From CAZEBW01 sp964510205 (GTDB lineage Bacteria; Chloroflexota; Anaerolineae; VGOG01): a stretch of 64,000 nt of DNA. Positions 57,028 through 64,000 of this stretch are shown here, piece after piece. Under the pieces are notes generated by a model. The model made no database searches. It saw only the letters and a program-made list of their open reading frames with translations, and was not told the DNA's origin. Numbering within the stretch: position 1 is the first letter of the stretch; each line of letters begins with the position of its first letter. The stretch lies in NCBI GenBank assembly GCA_964510205.1, contig CAZEBW010000010.1:16025-80024 (forward strand). Reading direction: 5' to 3'. The translations under genes and the position numbers were made by a program.

Positions 57028-57320
57028 CTTCGATCTCCAGTCTTCAATATGGTCAGGGTGTGAGGCACAAAGCCGCCCGAAAACCTGTGCTGCGCGGCTT
57101 TGACCACATCCTCGGCCAAAGTGCGCTTCCACAACTTGCGCTCGACCAACTCGATAACCATGTCTAGAAACAGAGCGCGGGCCGCGAGCACTTCCCGGTG
57201 AACTGCCATCGGAACACGCAAGACACATACTTCCAGGACGCTCTTGATGGCTGGGCCGTCTTGGGTCGTAGCCTGGCAACAGGTGATCAAAGCGTTCGTA
57301 TCAAAGACCAATTCAAGCAT
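57015..57320 (-). CDS. Short PIN-domain protein, probable VapC-like toxin
   Basis: 101 aa. FDTNALITC at residue 6 has the first catalytic aspartate of PIN ribonucleases, and LKTGDRRCL near the end resembles the late acidic motif. PIN toxins are usually 120-150 aa, so the middle seems shortened and activity is uncertain. It precedes and overlaps the UPF0175 gene and has its own promoter. Confidence 0.65.
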   Translation of the reverse strand: MLELVFDTNALITCCQATTQDGPAIKSVLEVCVLRVPMAVHREVLAARALFLDMVIELVERKLWKRTLAEDVVKAAQHRFSGGFVPHTLTILKTGDRRCLK

Positions 57321-57384
57321 GACTTTTCCTTCTCCGTCCTTTCACATCGTGCATGACTGCGTGCTTGGCTATGCTGCTAGGCAT

Positions 57385-57413
57385 ACTATACCACATTTCG
57401 CCTCCTTTGGCAA
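57385..57413 (-). promoter_or_regulatory. Sigma-70 promoter for the PIN/UPF0175 pair
   Basis: TTGCCA (57408-57413), 17 bases, TATAGT (57385-57390). Confidence 0.75.
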
Positions 57414-57414
57414 C

Positions 57415-57450
57415 AAAAAGCCACCTGCACGGCTAACGCAGGGGGCTTTC
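57415..57450 (-). terminator. Terminator (GCCACCTG hairpin family), variant
   Basis: AAAAAGCCACCTGC and GCAGGGGGCTTTCC pair with one mismatch. It ends the transcript of the 75-aa gene just before the PIN promoter. Confidence 0.65.
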
Positions 57451-57484
57451 CTTCGTGGGAGCATCTTTGGCCCTTTGCGGCGGG

Positions 57485-57712
57485 CTATTCTGTCGCCGCC
57501 TCTTGATCTGCCTCCTCCGAAAGGTTCACCGACACAATCGGCAAGCCCAAATCTCGCAGCTTGGCCAACAGGCCGTGTAGCGCTGCCTGGTCAACGATGG
57601 GACCGGTCAGAACGGTTTCGTTTTGGTCGGTGTGGGTGATCGTCAGGTCGTCGAACCAATCCGACCAGTGCTGGTCAAGCTGCCCCTTCACCCGAATCTC
57701 TACATTTTGCAT
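57485..57712 (-). CDS. Small unknown protein, 75 aa
   Basis: It begins MQNVEIRVKGQLDQHWSDWF and has LTGPIVDQAALHGLLAKLRD, a pattern I associate with small Chloroflexota proteins with no known role. Predicted as two strands and two helices. AGGA precedes the ATG. Independent of its damaged upstream neighbour. Confidence 0.7.
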   Translation of the reverse strand: MQNVEIRVKGQLDQHWSDWFDDLTITHTDQNETVLTGPIVDQAALHGLLAKLRDLGLPIVSVNLSEEADQEAATE

Positions 57713-57730
57713 AGGCCACGTCCTGAGGTG

Positions 57731-58240
57731 CTACTGCTCGAGCTTGAAGCGCCACACGGCGATCAGGAAGAAGACGACCCGAAACGCCAGCAGGATGCCC
57801 ATCTGCGGCAAGACGGTGACCACGGTCCCGTTCTCCATCATCAGGCGGAAGTAGCCCTCCAGGGCGTGGGCGTGCGGGGTGAGTCTGGCCAGGGTGCCGA
57901 TGAATCCCCCCGCACGATAGGTGCTCCCCCCGGCCATGGGGAGGCAGCCACCGATGACTGCCAGGACGAGGCCCAGGATCACACCGACGTTGCTGGCCTG
58001 GTTGCCCGACCTGGCCACGCCAGCGATCATCATTCCCATGGCAGACGAGATCAGGGCGATTTTTAGTTTCCCCACCCAGGCCCGCCCCGTTCGTCCCCAG
58101 GGCTGTCTGGCCAGCAGGCCTCCCACGGGCGCGTCTGCCCTCGGCGATGCGTTCCGTTCCACCCAGTTGAAGAAGACCTTCAGAACCCGCGCATATCCCC
58201 CCACGGTTCGATGGGAGAAGAAAAGAGGCTCTCCCCTCAA
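57731..58240 (-). pseudogene. Chimeric remnant: recombinase N-terminus joined to ABC permease C-terminus
   Basis: 169 codons. Residues 8-32 (SHRTVGGYARVLKVFFNWVE) look like the SAM-like N-terminal domain of a tyrosine recombinase. From residue 55 the sequence has membrane segments (VGVILGLVLAVIGGCLP, VLPQMGILLAFRVVFFLIAV) and ARLTPHAHALEGYFRLM, the C-terminal pattern of ABC-2 type permeases. The two parts have unrelated origins and neither is complete. Confidence 0.65.
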
Positions 58241-58251
58241 GAAGAGCCTCT
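58221..58251 (-). terminator. Terminator of tRNA-Lys
   Basis: AGAGGCTCT and AGAGCCTCT pair around 10 bases and TTTTCTTC follows on the minus strand, 17 bases after the tRNA. Confidence 0.8.
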
Positions 58252-58267
58252 AACTACTACTTATGTT

Positions 58268-58344
<77 letters not shown>

Positions 58345-58364
58345 AAGTGAGAACACCGATCACT

Positions 58365-58393
58365 ATTATACCTACTTCCCCCCAAAAGGTCAA
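58365..58393 (-). promoter_or_regulatory. Promoter of tRNA-Lys
   Basis: TTGACC (58388-58393), 17 bases, TATAAT (58365-58370). Confidence 0.88.
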
Positions 58394-58445
58394 ATTGTAA
58401 GAGCCCGGTGATCCCCTCAACAGCCCAGCAGCGCGAGAACAACGA

Positions 58446-58484
58446 TTTGACATCCAATCTAGTTTACGGTAAAATTATGTCAAA
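58446..58484 (+). promoter_or_regulatory. Promoter with overlapping palindromic operator
   Basis: TTGACA (58447-58452), 17 bases, TAAAAT (58470-58475). TTTGACAT at 58446-58453 and ATGTCAAA at 58477-58484 are perfect inverted repeats around the core promoter, so a dimeric protein bound there could block it. Confidence 0.65.
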
Positions 58485-58523
58485 GTACGGTCTATGCGAA
58501 AAGCCATCGTCAGGAGGCGTCCA

Positions 58524-59423
58524 ATGTCCATCAAACAACTGCCGCTCTTCGGCTTGACCGAGGAAACACTCCTCAGCGCCGCCATCGGCGACTTCCGGCG
58601 GTACATGGTCCAGCAGGGCTTCACGGAAAACACGATCAAGGCCTTTCTTAACGACCTGCGCATCTTCACCCGATACCTGGATGACGACCCCACCGTGAGC
58701 CAAATCGGCACCAATAGACTTCAAGATTTTCTGACCTACTTGCGCTATGAGCGAGGCGTGCCCTGCAGCCCCAAGTCCTACGCGCGTCGGATGACGACTC
58801 TCAAGGTGTTCTTCGGCTGGCTAGCCGAGGAGGGAATCATCCCCAGCGATCCCGCCGCGCCGCTGATCCATCAACAGGCCAGCCCTCCCCTACCCCAAAT
58901 CCTGTACCAGAACCAGGTGGAGAAGCTCCTGCAGACTACCGAGGCCCTCATGCAGGCTGAGGAACCCGACGCCCGCCCCCACCTGCTGGTCACTCTCCTC
59001 CTGCACACGGGCATCAAGAAGGGCGAGTGTATGGGCATCCAGCTCAGTGACATTGATACCTCAAAGCCCCAAGCGCCCGTCCTCTACATCCGCTACAGCA
59101 ACCCCAAGCGGAAACACAAGGAACGCAAACTGCGGCTCCCCTCGGATTTCACACCCACCCAGCGCCAGTACCTGGCCGAGTACCAGCCCCAAGAGCATCT
59201 CTTCGAGTGCACGGCCCGCAATTTGGAGTACGTCCTGGACAATGCGGCTACTCTGGCCGGAATCGAAAACATCTCTTTCGAGATGCTGCGCTGGACCTGC
59301 GCCGTGCGCGACTACAAGGCAGGGACACCTTCAGACAAACTGCGTCAGAAACTCGGACTATCCAAAATCAGTTGGCAGGAGACCTCGGAGAAGCTGAAAA
59401 AGCTGACCGCACCACCCCTCTAA
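58524..59423 (+). CDS. Tyrosine-recombinase-like protein lacking most catalytic residues
   Basis: 299 aa from the ATG at 58524 (MSIKQLPLFGLTEETLLSAA) with AGGAGG seven bases upstream; an ATG ten codons earlier lacks one. The N-terminal domain (FTENTIKAFLNDLRIFTRYL) and overall fold are those of XerC/D. Arg I is Lys in LHTGIKKGECMGI, the box II H-x-x-R-H reads FEMLRWT, and the late GH box reads KLGLSKISWQE with no clear tyrosine nucleophile. It is therefore probably a DNA-binding protein rather than an active recombinase. It lies beside tRNA-Lys. Confidence 0.8.
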   Translation: MSIKQLPLFGLTEETLLSAAIGDFRRYMVQQGFTENTIKAFLNDLRIFTRYLDDDPTVSQIGTNRLQDFLTYLRYERGVPCSPKSYARRMTTLKVFFGWLAEEGIIPSDPAAPLIHQQASPPLPQILYQNQVEKLLQTTEALMQAEEPDARPHLLVTLLLHTGIKKGECMGIQLSDIDTSKPQAPVLYIRYSNPKRKHKERKLRLPSDFTPTQRQYLAEYQPQEHLFECTARNLEYVLDNAATLAGIENISFEMLRWTCAVRDYKAGTPSDKLRQKLGLSKISWQETSEKLKKLTAPPL

Positions 59424-59430
59424 CAGTGAT

Positions 59431-59516
59431 CAGGAAATGAGTGATCAGGGAATCAGCGCATCTGAAGTCCTGATTCCCTGATTCCTGATTCCCTAATTCC
59501 TGATTCCCTGGTCGCT
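59431..59516. repeat. Iterated CTGATTCCC words
   Basis: CTGATTCCC and its variants recur directly, and GATCAGGGAATCAG gives the opposite orientation, between a plus-strand and a minus-strand gene. Confidence 0.6.
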
Positions 59517-60141
59517 ACGTCATCTTCACCACGATGTCCCCGATCACGTTGGCCGCTTCGTCGCCCCGATCGGCGGCGTTGCTCAAGTGACGATAGATCT
59601 CCCTGAGCTTGAGCATTTCCATGATGTGCTCTATGTCTGTCGGTCTATGAAACAGCTCAGCCAGCGCTTCTCGATAAACGTGCTCCACCCGGTTTTCCAG
59701 GGCCTTGGCTCGCACCGCGTGATCGTTGGCTACATTGGGATGATCTTGCAAGCGCAGCACCCCCATGTATATCTCATGCGCCGCTTCCCGTACCAGCGAG
59801 ACCATTCGCCGAAGGTAGGAGTTGGACTCCACCTCCAGGATCACCATCTCATCCACGGTGCTATTGCCATAATCCAGGATGTCATCAATGGTCAAAGAGA
59901 GGGCGAAGATGTCCTCCCGATCAATGGGGGTGATGAAAGAGCGGTTGAGCTCATCAATGAGGATGCGCCGCACTTCGTCAGCCTCTTTCTCTACCTGAAC
60001 GAGCCGCTCGGCTACCTCTCTATCGGTAGCCTCCATGAACTCCTCCAGCAACTCCATCCCCTCCACAGTCTTGGCCGCCTGCTCAACCAGCAAACGCATG
60101 AACTTGTTCTCAGGAGGCCTGAACAGATCCCTGATTCCCAT
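59515..60141 (-). CDS. DUF47 / PhoU-like protein (Pit accessory)
   Basis: 208 aa, nearly all helical. EKEADEVRRILIDELNRSFI and TPIDREDIFALSLTIDDILD are the conserved DUF47 motifs with the metal-binding acidic residues. This family regulates or assists low-affinity phosphate transporters. It follows the Pit-type gene by 16 bases, with GGAGAGGAG before the ATG, so they form an operon. Confidence 0.92.
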   Translation of the reverse strand: MGIRDLFRPPENKFMRLLVEQAAKTVEGMELLEEFMEATDREVAERLVQVEKEADEVRRILIDELNRSFITPIDREDIFALSLTIDDILDYGNSTVDEMVILEVESNSYLRRMVSLVREAAHEIYMGVLRLQDHPNVANDHAVRAKALENRVEHVYREALAELFHRPTDIEHIMEMLKLREIYRHLSNAADRGDEAANVIGDIVVKMT

Positions 60142-60157
60142 AAACTCCTCTCCTCTC

Positions 60158-61153
60158 TCATGACCGCAGAAGTAGATTCATCCCCAAGTGAAGCAAAGCC
60201 GCCAGCAGGGCAGAAGCGGGTATGGTGAGCACCCAGGCGGCAAGGATGTTGCCCGCCACGTTCCAGCGCACCCTGGAGACGCGCCTGGCCGACCCTACGC
60301 CCAGGATAGCCGAACTCACCACTTGAGTGGTGCTCACAGGTCCGCCCAGGAAAGCAGCGCCGAGGATGATGAAAGCCGAAGCGATCTGGGCCGTGAACCC
60401 ATGCACTGGCCTGATCTTGTAGAATTTGCCCCCCAAGGTTCTCATGATACGCCAGCCTCCCACAGCCGTCCCCAGGGACATGGCTCCCGCCGAACAGGCT
60501 ACCACCCACCACGGGACGCAGAATTCCGAGCGATAGCCCAGGGTAACCAGGGACATGGCGATGATGCCCATCGTCTTCTGGGCATCGTTGGTGCCGTGGC
60601 TCAGAGCCAGAGCCAGAGAGGTCACAATCTGCCCGCGCTTGAAAAACCAGTTGATCCGAGGCGAGGCCCCACGCGCCAGGAAGAGCACCAGCCGCATCAA
60701 CAGATACCCCATCAGCAAGCCCAGGATCGGCGACACGAAGAGGGCGACCACGATTTTGAGCAGTCCCCTCATCTCGATCACGGCCAAGCCGTAGTCAACG
60801 CTCACCGCTCCAACCAGTCCACCCACCAGAGCGTGGGATGAACTGGAGGGAATGCCCAAGCCCCAAGTGACGAGATTCCAGACGATGGCCGCCAGCAAAG
60901 CGGCGAAGATGACGCGAATGGTGATGGCTTTGGGATCAACCACCTCATGCCCAATGGTGGTAGCTACCGCCACACCGAAGAGAAAAGGGGCCAAGAAATG
61001 GGCCACTGTGCTCAAGGCCAGGGCCTTCCGCGCTGACATGGCTCTGGAAGAGATCATGGTCGCCACCACGTTGCTCGAGTCGTGCGCGCCGTTGATGAAG
61101 TCGAAGAACAGGGCCACGCCAATGATGGCCACACCTACAATCGGTAGATTCAA
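60158..61153 (-). CDS. pit: Inorganic phosphate transporter, Pit family
   Basis: 331 aa with ten or so membrane helices. FINGAHDSSNVVATMISS near residue 20 and LALSHGTNDAQKTMGIIAMS near 185 are the duplicated Pit signatures. It imports metal-phosphate with protons. Start is TTG with GAGGAG. First gene of a two-gene operon with the DUF47 protein. Confidence 0.94.
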   Translation of the reverse strand: MNLPIVGVAIIGVALFFDFINGAHDSSNVVATMISSRAMSARKALALSTVAHFLAPFLFGVAVATTIGHEVVDPKAITIRVIFAALLAAIVWNLVTWGLGIPSSSSHALVGGLVGAVSVDYGLAVIEMRGLLKIVVALFVSPILGLLMGYLLMRLVLFLARGASPRINWFFKRGQIVTSLALALSHGTNDAQKTMGIIAMSLVTLGYRSEFCVPWWVVACSAGAMSLGTAVGGWRIMRTLGGKFYKIRPVHGFTAQIASAFIILGAAFLGGPVSTTQVVSSAILGVGSARRVSRVRWNVAGNILAAWVLTIPASALLAALLHLGMNLLLRS

Positions 61154-61217
61154 TTTCGCTCCTCTATGATGATCTGTTGGCTTGTTCTTGAGAGACGCCT
61201 GCTCATCTCCCCTAACC

Positions 61218-61598
61218 CTAGCTCTGCGTCTCCGCGCGGTCTACCGTCACTTTCTCCCCGCTGCGCACTCCCTTGAAGACAGCGGCATCGCCCTCCACAC
61301 GGCCGAAGACGTTGACCGGACTGGCCGGACGGATCTCGTCGCCCCGGCTGGCGGGCGTGCGGCCGAAGAAGATGCAAAAGGCATCGCCCGCAGGCCAGTA
61401 ACCCAAGTCGCCCTTCTCCACCACCGCCTGAGCATCTTCTTCCCCCAGGTGAACAGGAATGGAGAAGTAGATCTCGTCCCCCCAGGTGTTGGCCCGCGCT
61501 TCGATGGGCAACGCCTTCCAGATGGCTTCCGCCGTCGCCGTCTCGTTCAGTTCTGCAAAGGCAACAACGTCGCCGGCGGTAATCTTAATCCTCGGCAT
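61218..61598 (-). CDS. Cyclophilin-like fold protein
   Basis: 126 aa. ANTWGDEIYFSIPV and KGDLGYWPAGDAFCIFFG match the Cyclophil_like family (a beta-barrel relative of cyclophilins without proven isomerase activity). FGRTPAS is part of the same pattern. AGGAG precedes the ATG. It follows the PfkB gene by 20 bases. Confidence 0.82.
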   Translation of the reverse strand: MPRIKITAGDVVAFAELNETATAEAIWKALPIEARANTWGDEIYFSIPVHLGEEDAQAVVEKGDLGYWPAGDAFCIFFGRTPASRGDEIRPASPVNVFGRVEGDAAVFKGVRSGEKVTVDRAETQS

Positions 61599-61617
61599 CA
61601 CAAACTCCTCTCACGTT

Positions 61618-62502
61618 TCACGCTTCACGCTTCACGGCTCTTTCCACATCTTCCACGCTGCCCCGAAAAGGCCCCGGCTGTTCCAGCTTGAGCGAGGCCA
61701 TCGCTGCGGCGAAGCGACAGGCCGCCTCTGGCTTGGCGGTCAGCCGCCGGCCCAGATAGGCTGCGAAGCTGGTGTCGCCCCGCCCGGTGCGGCCCCTCAC
61801 CTCCCTGGGACGGAAGGGGGCCTGATGGTACTCCCCGTCCGCGTACACCAGAATCCCCTGCGGACGGGTCAGCATGATCTCACTTGGGCCGTAGGCGGCC
61901 AACTCCCGCATCGCCTGGCGCACGTCGGTCTGGCCAGTCAGCACCTCGGCCTCGGCGGTGTCCACCTTGAGCACGTCCACCAGCGCCAGCCCCTCCCGCT
62001 TCTGCGCCCAATCCCTGAACACCAGCGCCTCCCCCTCCCTCACGCGAACGAAGCCCTGGGCGTCCAGAGCCACGGCGCCCTGGGAGGCGAGCGCCCTGAT
62101 CAGAGGGACATCCACCTCGCCAGCCATGATAGGCCCGACGAGAAAAGTTCGCGCCCGGAGATGGGGCAGGTCCTGGCTGCGAAACGGCCCGGCGAATCCC
62201 AGGGGTTTGCACAAGCGGCGATCCATGTCTTCGGTGAGGTACGTGTTCTCGATCCCCGAAGTCTGCTCCGCCGGCTGGGCGAAGACCACGATCCCCTCAT
62301 CCTTCAATTCATCCAGCAGCCCAAAGTCGTCCTGCCGCAAGCGGGTGATGACCGCCACCCGAAGCCCCATCCGCCGCAGGGCGATGGCCCCGTAGTAGAC
62401 TGAACCGCCAGAGGAAACCCGTTCCTCGCCCCGCACGATGATCTTGTCCTGGGCAAAGTGGCCGATGACGGCGATGTCAACGCTGATTCGTCCTACGTCC
62501 AT
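61618..62502 (-). CDS. PfkB-family carbohydrate kinase
   Basis: 294 aa from the ATG at 62502 (MDVGRISVDIAVIGHFAQDK) with GGAG upstream. GGSVYYGAIALRRMG is the N-terminal PfkB motif and GRTGRGDTSFAAYLG the C-terminal one with the catalytic Asp. Substrate unknown; the family includes ribokinases, fructokinases and nucleoside kinases. It lies just downstream of the phosphofructokinase on the same strand. Confidence 0.87.
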   Translation of the reverse strand: MDVGRISVDIAVIGHFAQDKIIVRGEERVSSGGSVYYGAIALRRMGLRVAVITRLRQDDFGLLDELKDEGIVVFAQPAEQTSGIENTYLTEDMDRRLCKPLGFAGPFRSQDLPHLRARTFLVGPIMAGEVDVPLIRALASQGAVALDAQGFVRVREGEALVFRDWAQKREGLALVDVLKVDTAEAEVLTGQTDVRQAMRELAAYGPSEIMLTRPQGILVYADGEYHQAPFRPREVRGRTGRGDTSFAAYLGRRLTAKPEAACRFAAAMASLKLEQPGPFRGSVEDVERAVKREA

Positions 62503-62606
62503 CGTCCTCGCTCCTAAGTCATCCATCTGAAGAGCAGGCAATCAGTGATCGGAAAATCAGGCGCTAATCCCTGATTCCCTGATTCCCTGATTTCCCGATC
62601 CCCTGG

Positions 62607-63896
62607 CTATCGGTACGCCTGCGGCACGTACTGCGGCAGCTTCTTTGCGGCGAAGATGGGCCGCAAGCGGGCGAAACGCTGTCGGCCGTCCACCAGCGGG
62701 ACGGCGGGCCAGTCGTGGCCGATGAGGGGGCGGGCGTAGCGCACGAAGTCGTCGGTGACGTCCATCCGGCTGGGCGCGATCCAACTGGCGGGAAAGGCCC
62801 GTTCGGAGTTGGCAACCGCTTCCAGCGGCGCCTTGTCGTAACGGACGTGGTAGAAAGGCCCCGGCTCGCGCAAGATGGTGGCCATGAAGCCCGAACCTTC
62901 GTCGAGGGCAATCAGCACCGCCTTTTGGCCCACCTTGTAGGCTTCCTCCAGATCAACGCTGGAAGCGTAGATCATGCTGTGGCGCTGGTCGGTGCCCGAC
63001 ACGTTGCCGCGAGCCGATCCACGGGCGGCCAGGCCGACCTCGTTCAGATAGTTCACCACAATTTGCTCGACGGTCATCTGGCTGGCGGAGAACATGGTGT
63101 GGCCGAAGGCGTCTTTTCGCTCGCCGATGGCGCCCACGTCGAACCCCTCGCTGATCACCACCAGCGCGCGACCGCGTTCCCTGAGCATGTCGTTCACCCC
63201 ATCGGCTAGCTCCTCCAGAGTCAGGCCCGACTCCCGCATGAAGATGAGCAGCGGCATCTCGCGCTCCGGATCGGCCAGGCGCGCGGCGGCCGGAATGAAG
63301 CCGATCTTGCGGCCCATGGCCTGCAGCACCAGCACCGCATCGGACGGGCAGGAGCCAGCGTTCTCCTGATTCGCGTTCTGGACGTTGAGCGCCCAGTAGC
63401 GGGCCACCGAGCCGTAGCCGGGGGTGTGATCTATCAGCTTAAACTCGCTGTCGCCCACGTCGTTGTCTATCGTCTTGGGCACGCCCGTGGCGACGAGCTC
63501 CAGGCCCCGTTCGTGGGCCAGCAGCGCGATCTTGTGGGCCGTGTCCATCGAGTCGTTGCCACCGATGTAGAAGAAGTAGCCGACGTCGTGGGCCTTGAAC
63601 ACCTCGACCACCCGCTCGAAATCCTGTTGCCGATGAGACTTCAGCTTGTAGCGGCAGGTGCCGATGGCGCCGGCCGCCGGGGTGGTGCGCAGCAAGCAGA
63701 TCTCCTCCGCCGGCTGGGCGGAGAGATCGAGCAGCTCCTCTTTCAGCACCCCTTCGATGCCGTGCCAGCCGGCGTAAACCGCGCCGAATGCATCGGGCAT
63801 GGCGCAGCAGGTCTCCACCACGCCCCGCAGCGAGTTGTTGATCACCGGCGTCGGCCCACCCGACTGGGCGACGACGACGTTTCGTGGTTGGGTCAT
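62607..63896 (-). CDS. pfp: 6-phosphofructokinase, probably PPi-dependent
   Basis: 429 aa from the ATG at 63896 (MTQPRNVVVAQSGGPTPVIN), preceded by GGAGGAGG. GGNDSMDTA replaces the GGDGS of ATP enzymes and VPKTIDNDV has Lys where ATP enzymes have Gly; both point to pyrophosphate as phosphate donor. MGRKIGFIPAAARL is also typical. A PPi-PFK is reversible, so it can serve glycolysis and gluconeogenesis alongside PEPCK. The 80 bases upstream to the window end show no clear feature. Confidence 0.88.
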   Translation of the reverse strand: MTQPRNVVVAQSGGPTPVINNSLRGVVETCCAMPDAFGAVYAGWHGIEGVLKEELLDLSAQPAEEICLLRTTPAAGAIGTCRYKLKSHRQQDFERVVEVFKAHDVGYFFYIGGNDSMDTAHKIALLAHERGLELVATGVPKTIDNDVGDSEFKLIDHTPGYGSVARYWALNVQNANQENAGSCPSDAVLVLQAMGRKIGFIPAAARLADPEREMPLLIFMRESGLTLEELADGVNDMLRERGRALVVISEGFDVGAIGERKDAFGHTMFSASQMTVEQIVVNYLNEVGLAARGSARGNVSGTDQRHSMIYASSVDLEEAYKVGQKAVLIALDEGSGFMATILREPGPFYHVRYDKAPLEAVANSERAFPASWIAPSRMDVTDDFVRYARPLIGHDWPAVPLVDGRQRFARLRPIFAAKKLPQYVPQAYR

Positions 63897-64000
63897 GCTT
63901 TCCTCCTCCTCAATCAACTGGTAGTCAATGAGTCAACGAGTTAATCAGAACTTTACCAATTAACATAATTTAGAGTTGTTGTTTCCCGGTGGACGCTCAG

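Noticed and set aside
57028..57279. Longer frame for the UPF0175 protein
   Set aside because: The 84 extra codons overlap the PIN gene and have Arg/Ser/Gly-rich low-information sequence; UPF0175 proteins are about 85 aa.

Overview
This window looks like chromosomal DNA from a GC-rich bacterium of the Chloroflexota (Anaerolineae-like). I infer this from the gene mix: heterodisulfide-reductase-type genes next to a fumarate-reductase-type flavoprotein, a TtuA/TtuB-type tRNA thiolation pair, a probable PPi-dependent phosphofructokinase, DUF1385 and DUF47 families, and very many small intergenic palindromes. There is no rRNA to settle it. The genetic code is standard: prfB carries a classical +1 frameshift at an in-frame UGA. 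Most genes lie on the minus strand, and many promoters fit the sigma-70 pattern with exactly 17 bases of spacing.

Layout. 1-15.9 kb is core housekeeping: pyruvate kinase (cut by the window edge), a zinc-ribbon/cold-shock fusion, gyrA, rpoC (no rpoB beside it), a decayed Xer-type recombinase, prfB, ftsY, then on the plus strand threonine synthase, fabF and rnc. 15.9-17.6 kb is a more AT-rich island between rnc and smc, bounded by two similar copies of a promoter. 17.7-21.3 kb is smc. 21.5-33.2 kb is a minus-strand set that appears to start with a 40-codon ORF and runs fumarase alpha/beta - DUF2227 - hdrC - orf - hdrB - orf - hdrA - orf - second hdrA - CBS/ACT - FeS subunit - fumarate reductase flavoprotein. 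33.2-39.3 kb has era, a queuosine-precursor-type transporter, ttuA, ttuB, a cold-shock gene, a TrxR-like flavoprotein and malic enzyme. 39.5-42.0 kb is an AT-richer three-gene cassette of unknown function ending in a metallo-beta-lactamase-fold protein. 42.1-56.5 kb is carbon and redox metabolism: GTP-type PEPCK, acyl-CoA dehydrogenase, GlcD/GlcF-like lactate or glycolate oxidation, LarA, an Ldh-family dehydrogenase and aldehyde:ferredoxin oxidoreductase, with two toxin-antitoxin-like pairs in or near it. 56.7-59.4 kb is an accessory patch with a PIN/UPF0175 pair, a chimeric gene remnant, tRNA-Lys and a recombinase-like protein lacking most active-site residues. 59.5-63.9 kb has phosphate transport, a cyclophilin-like protein, a PfkB kinase and the phosphofructokinase.

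How the genes fit together. Fumarase, the fumarate reductase pair, malic enzyme, PEPCK and pyruvate kinase connect fumarate, malate, oxaloacetate, PEP and pyruvate. The HdrABC-like proteins next to the fumarate reductase suggest thiol- or ferredoxin-linked electron transfer to fumarate rather than a membrane quinone complex; this is inference from gene order and from the absence of the flavin-binding histidine and of any membrane anchor gene. GlcD/GlcF, LarA and Ldh point to lactate or 2-hydroxyacid use.

The most striking non-gene signal is a rich set of small palindromic elements. One is a 101-bp MITE-like element in three copies, each flanked by a 9-bp direct repeat, with a compensatory base-pair change in a hairpin. 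Another has conserved ends around hairpins whose stems differ. At least three palindromes have inserted in frame into protein-coding genes (an HdrA, an acyl-CoA dehydrogenase and a GlcF-like protein).
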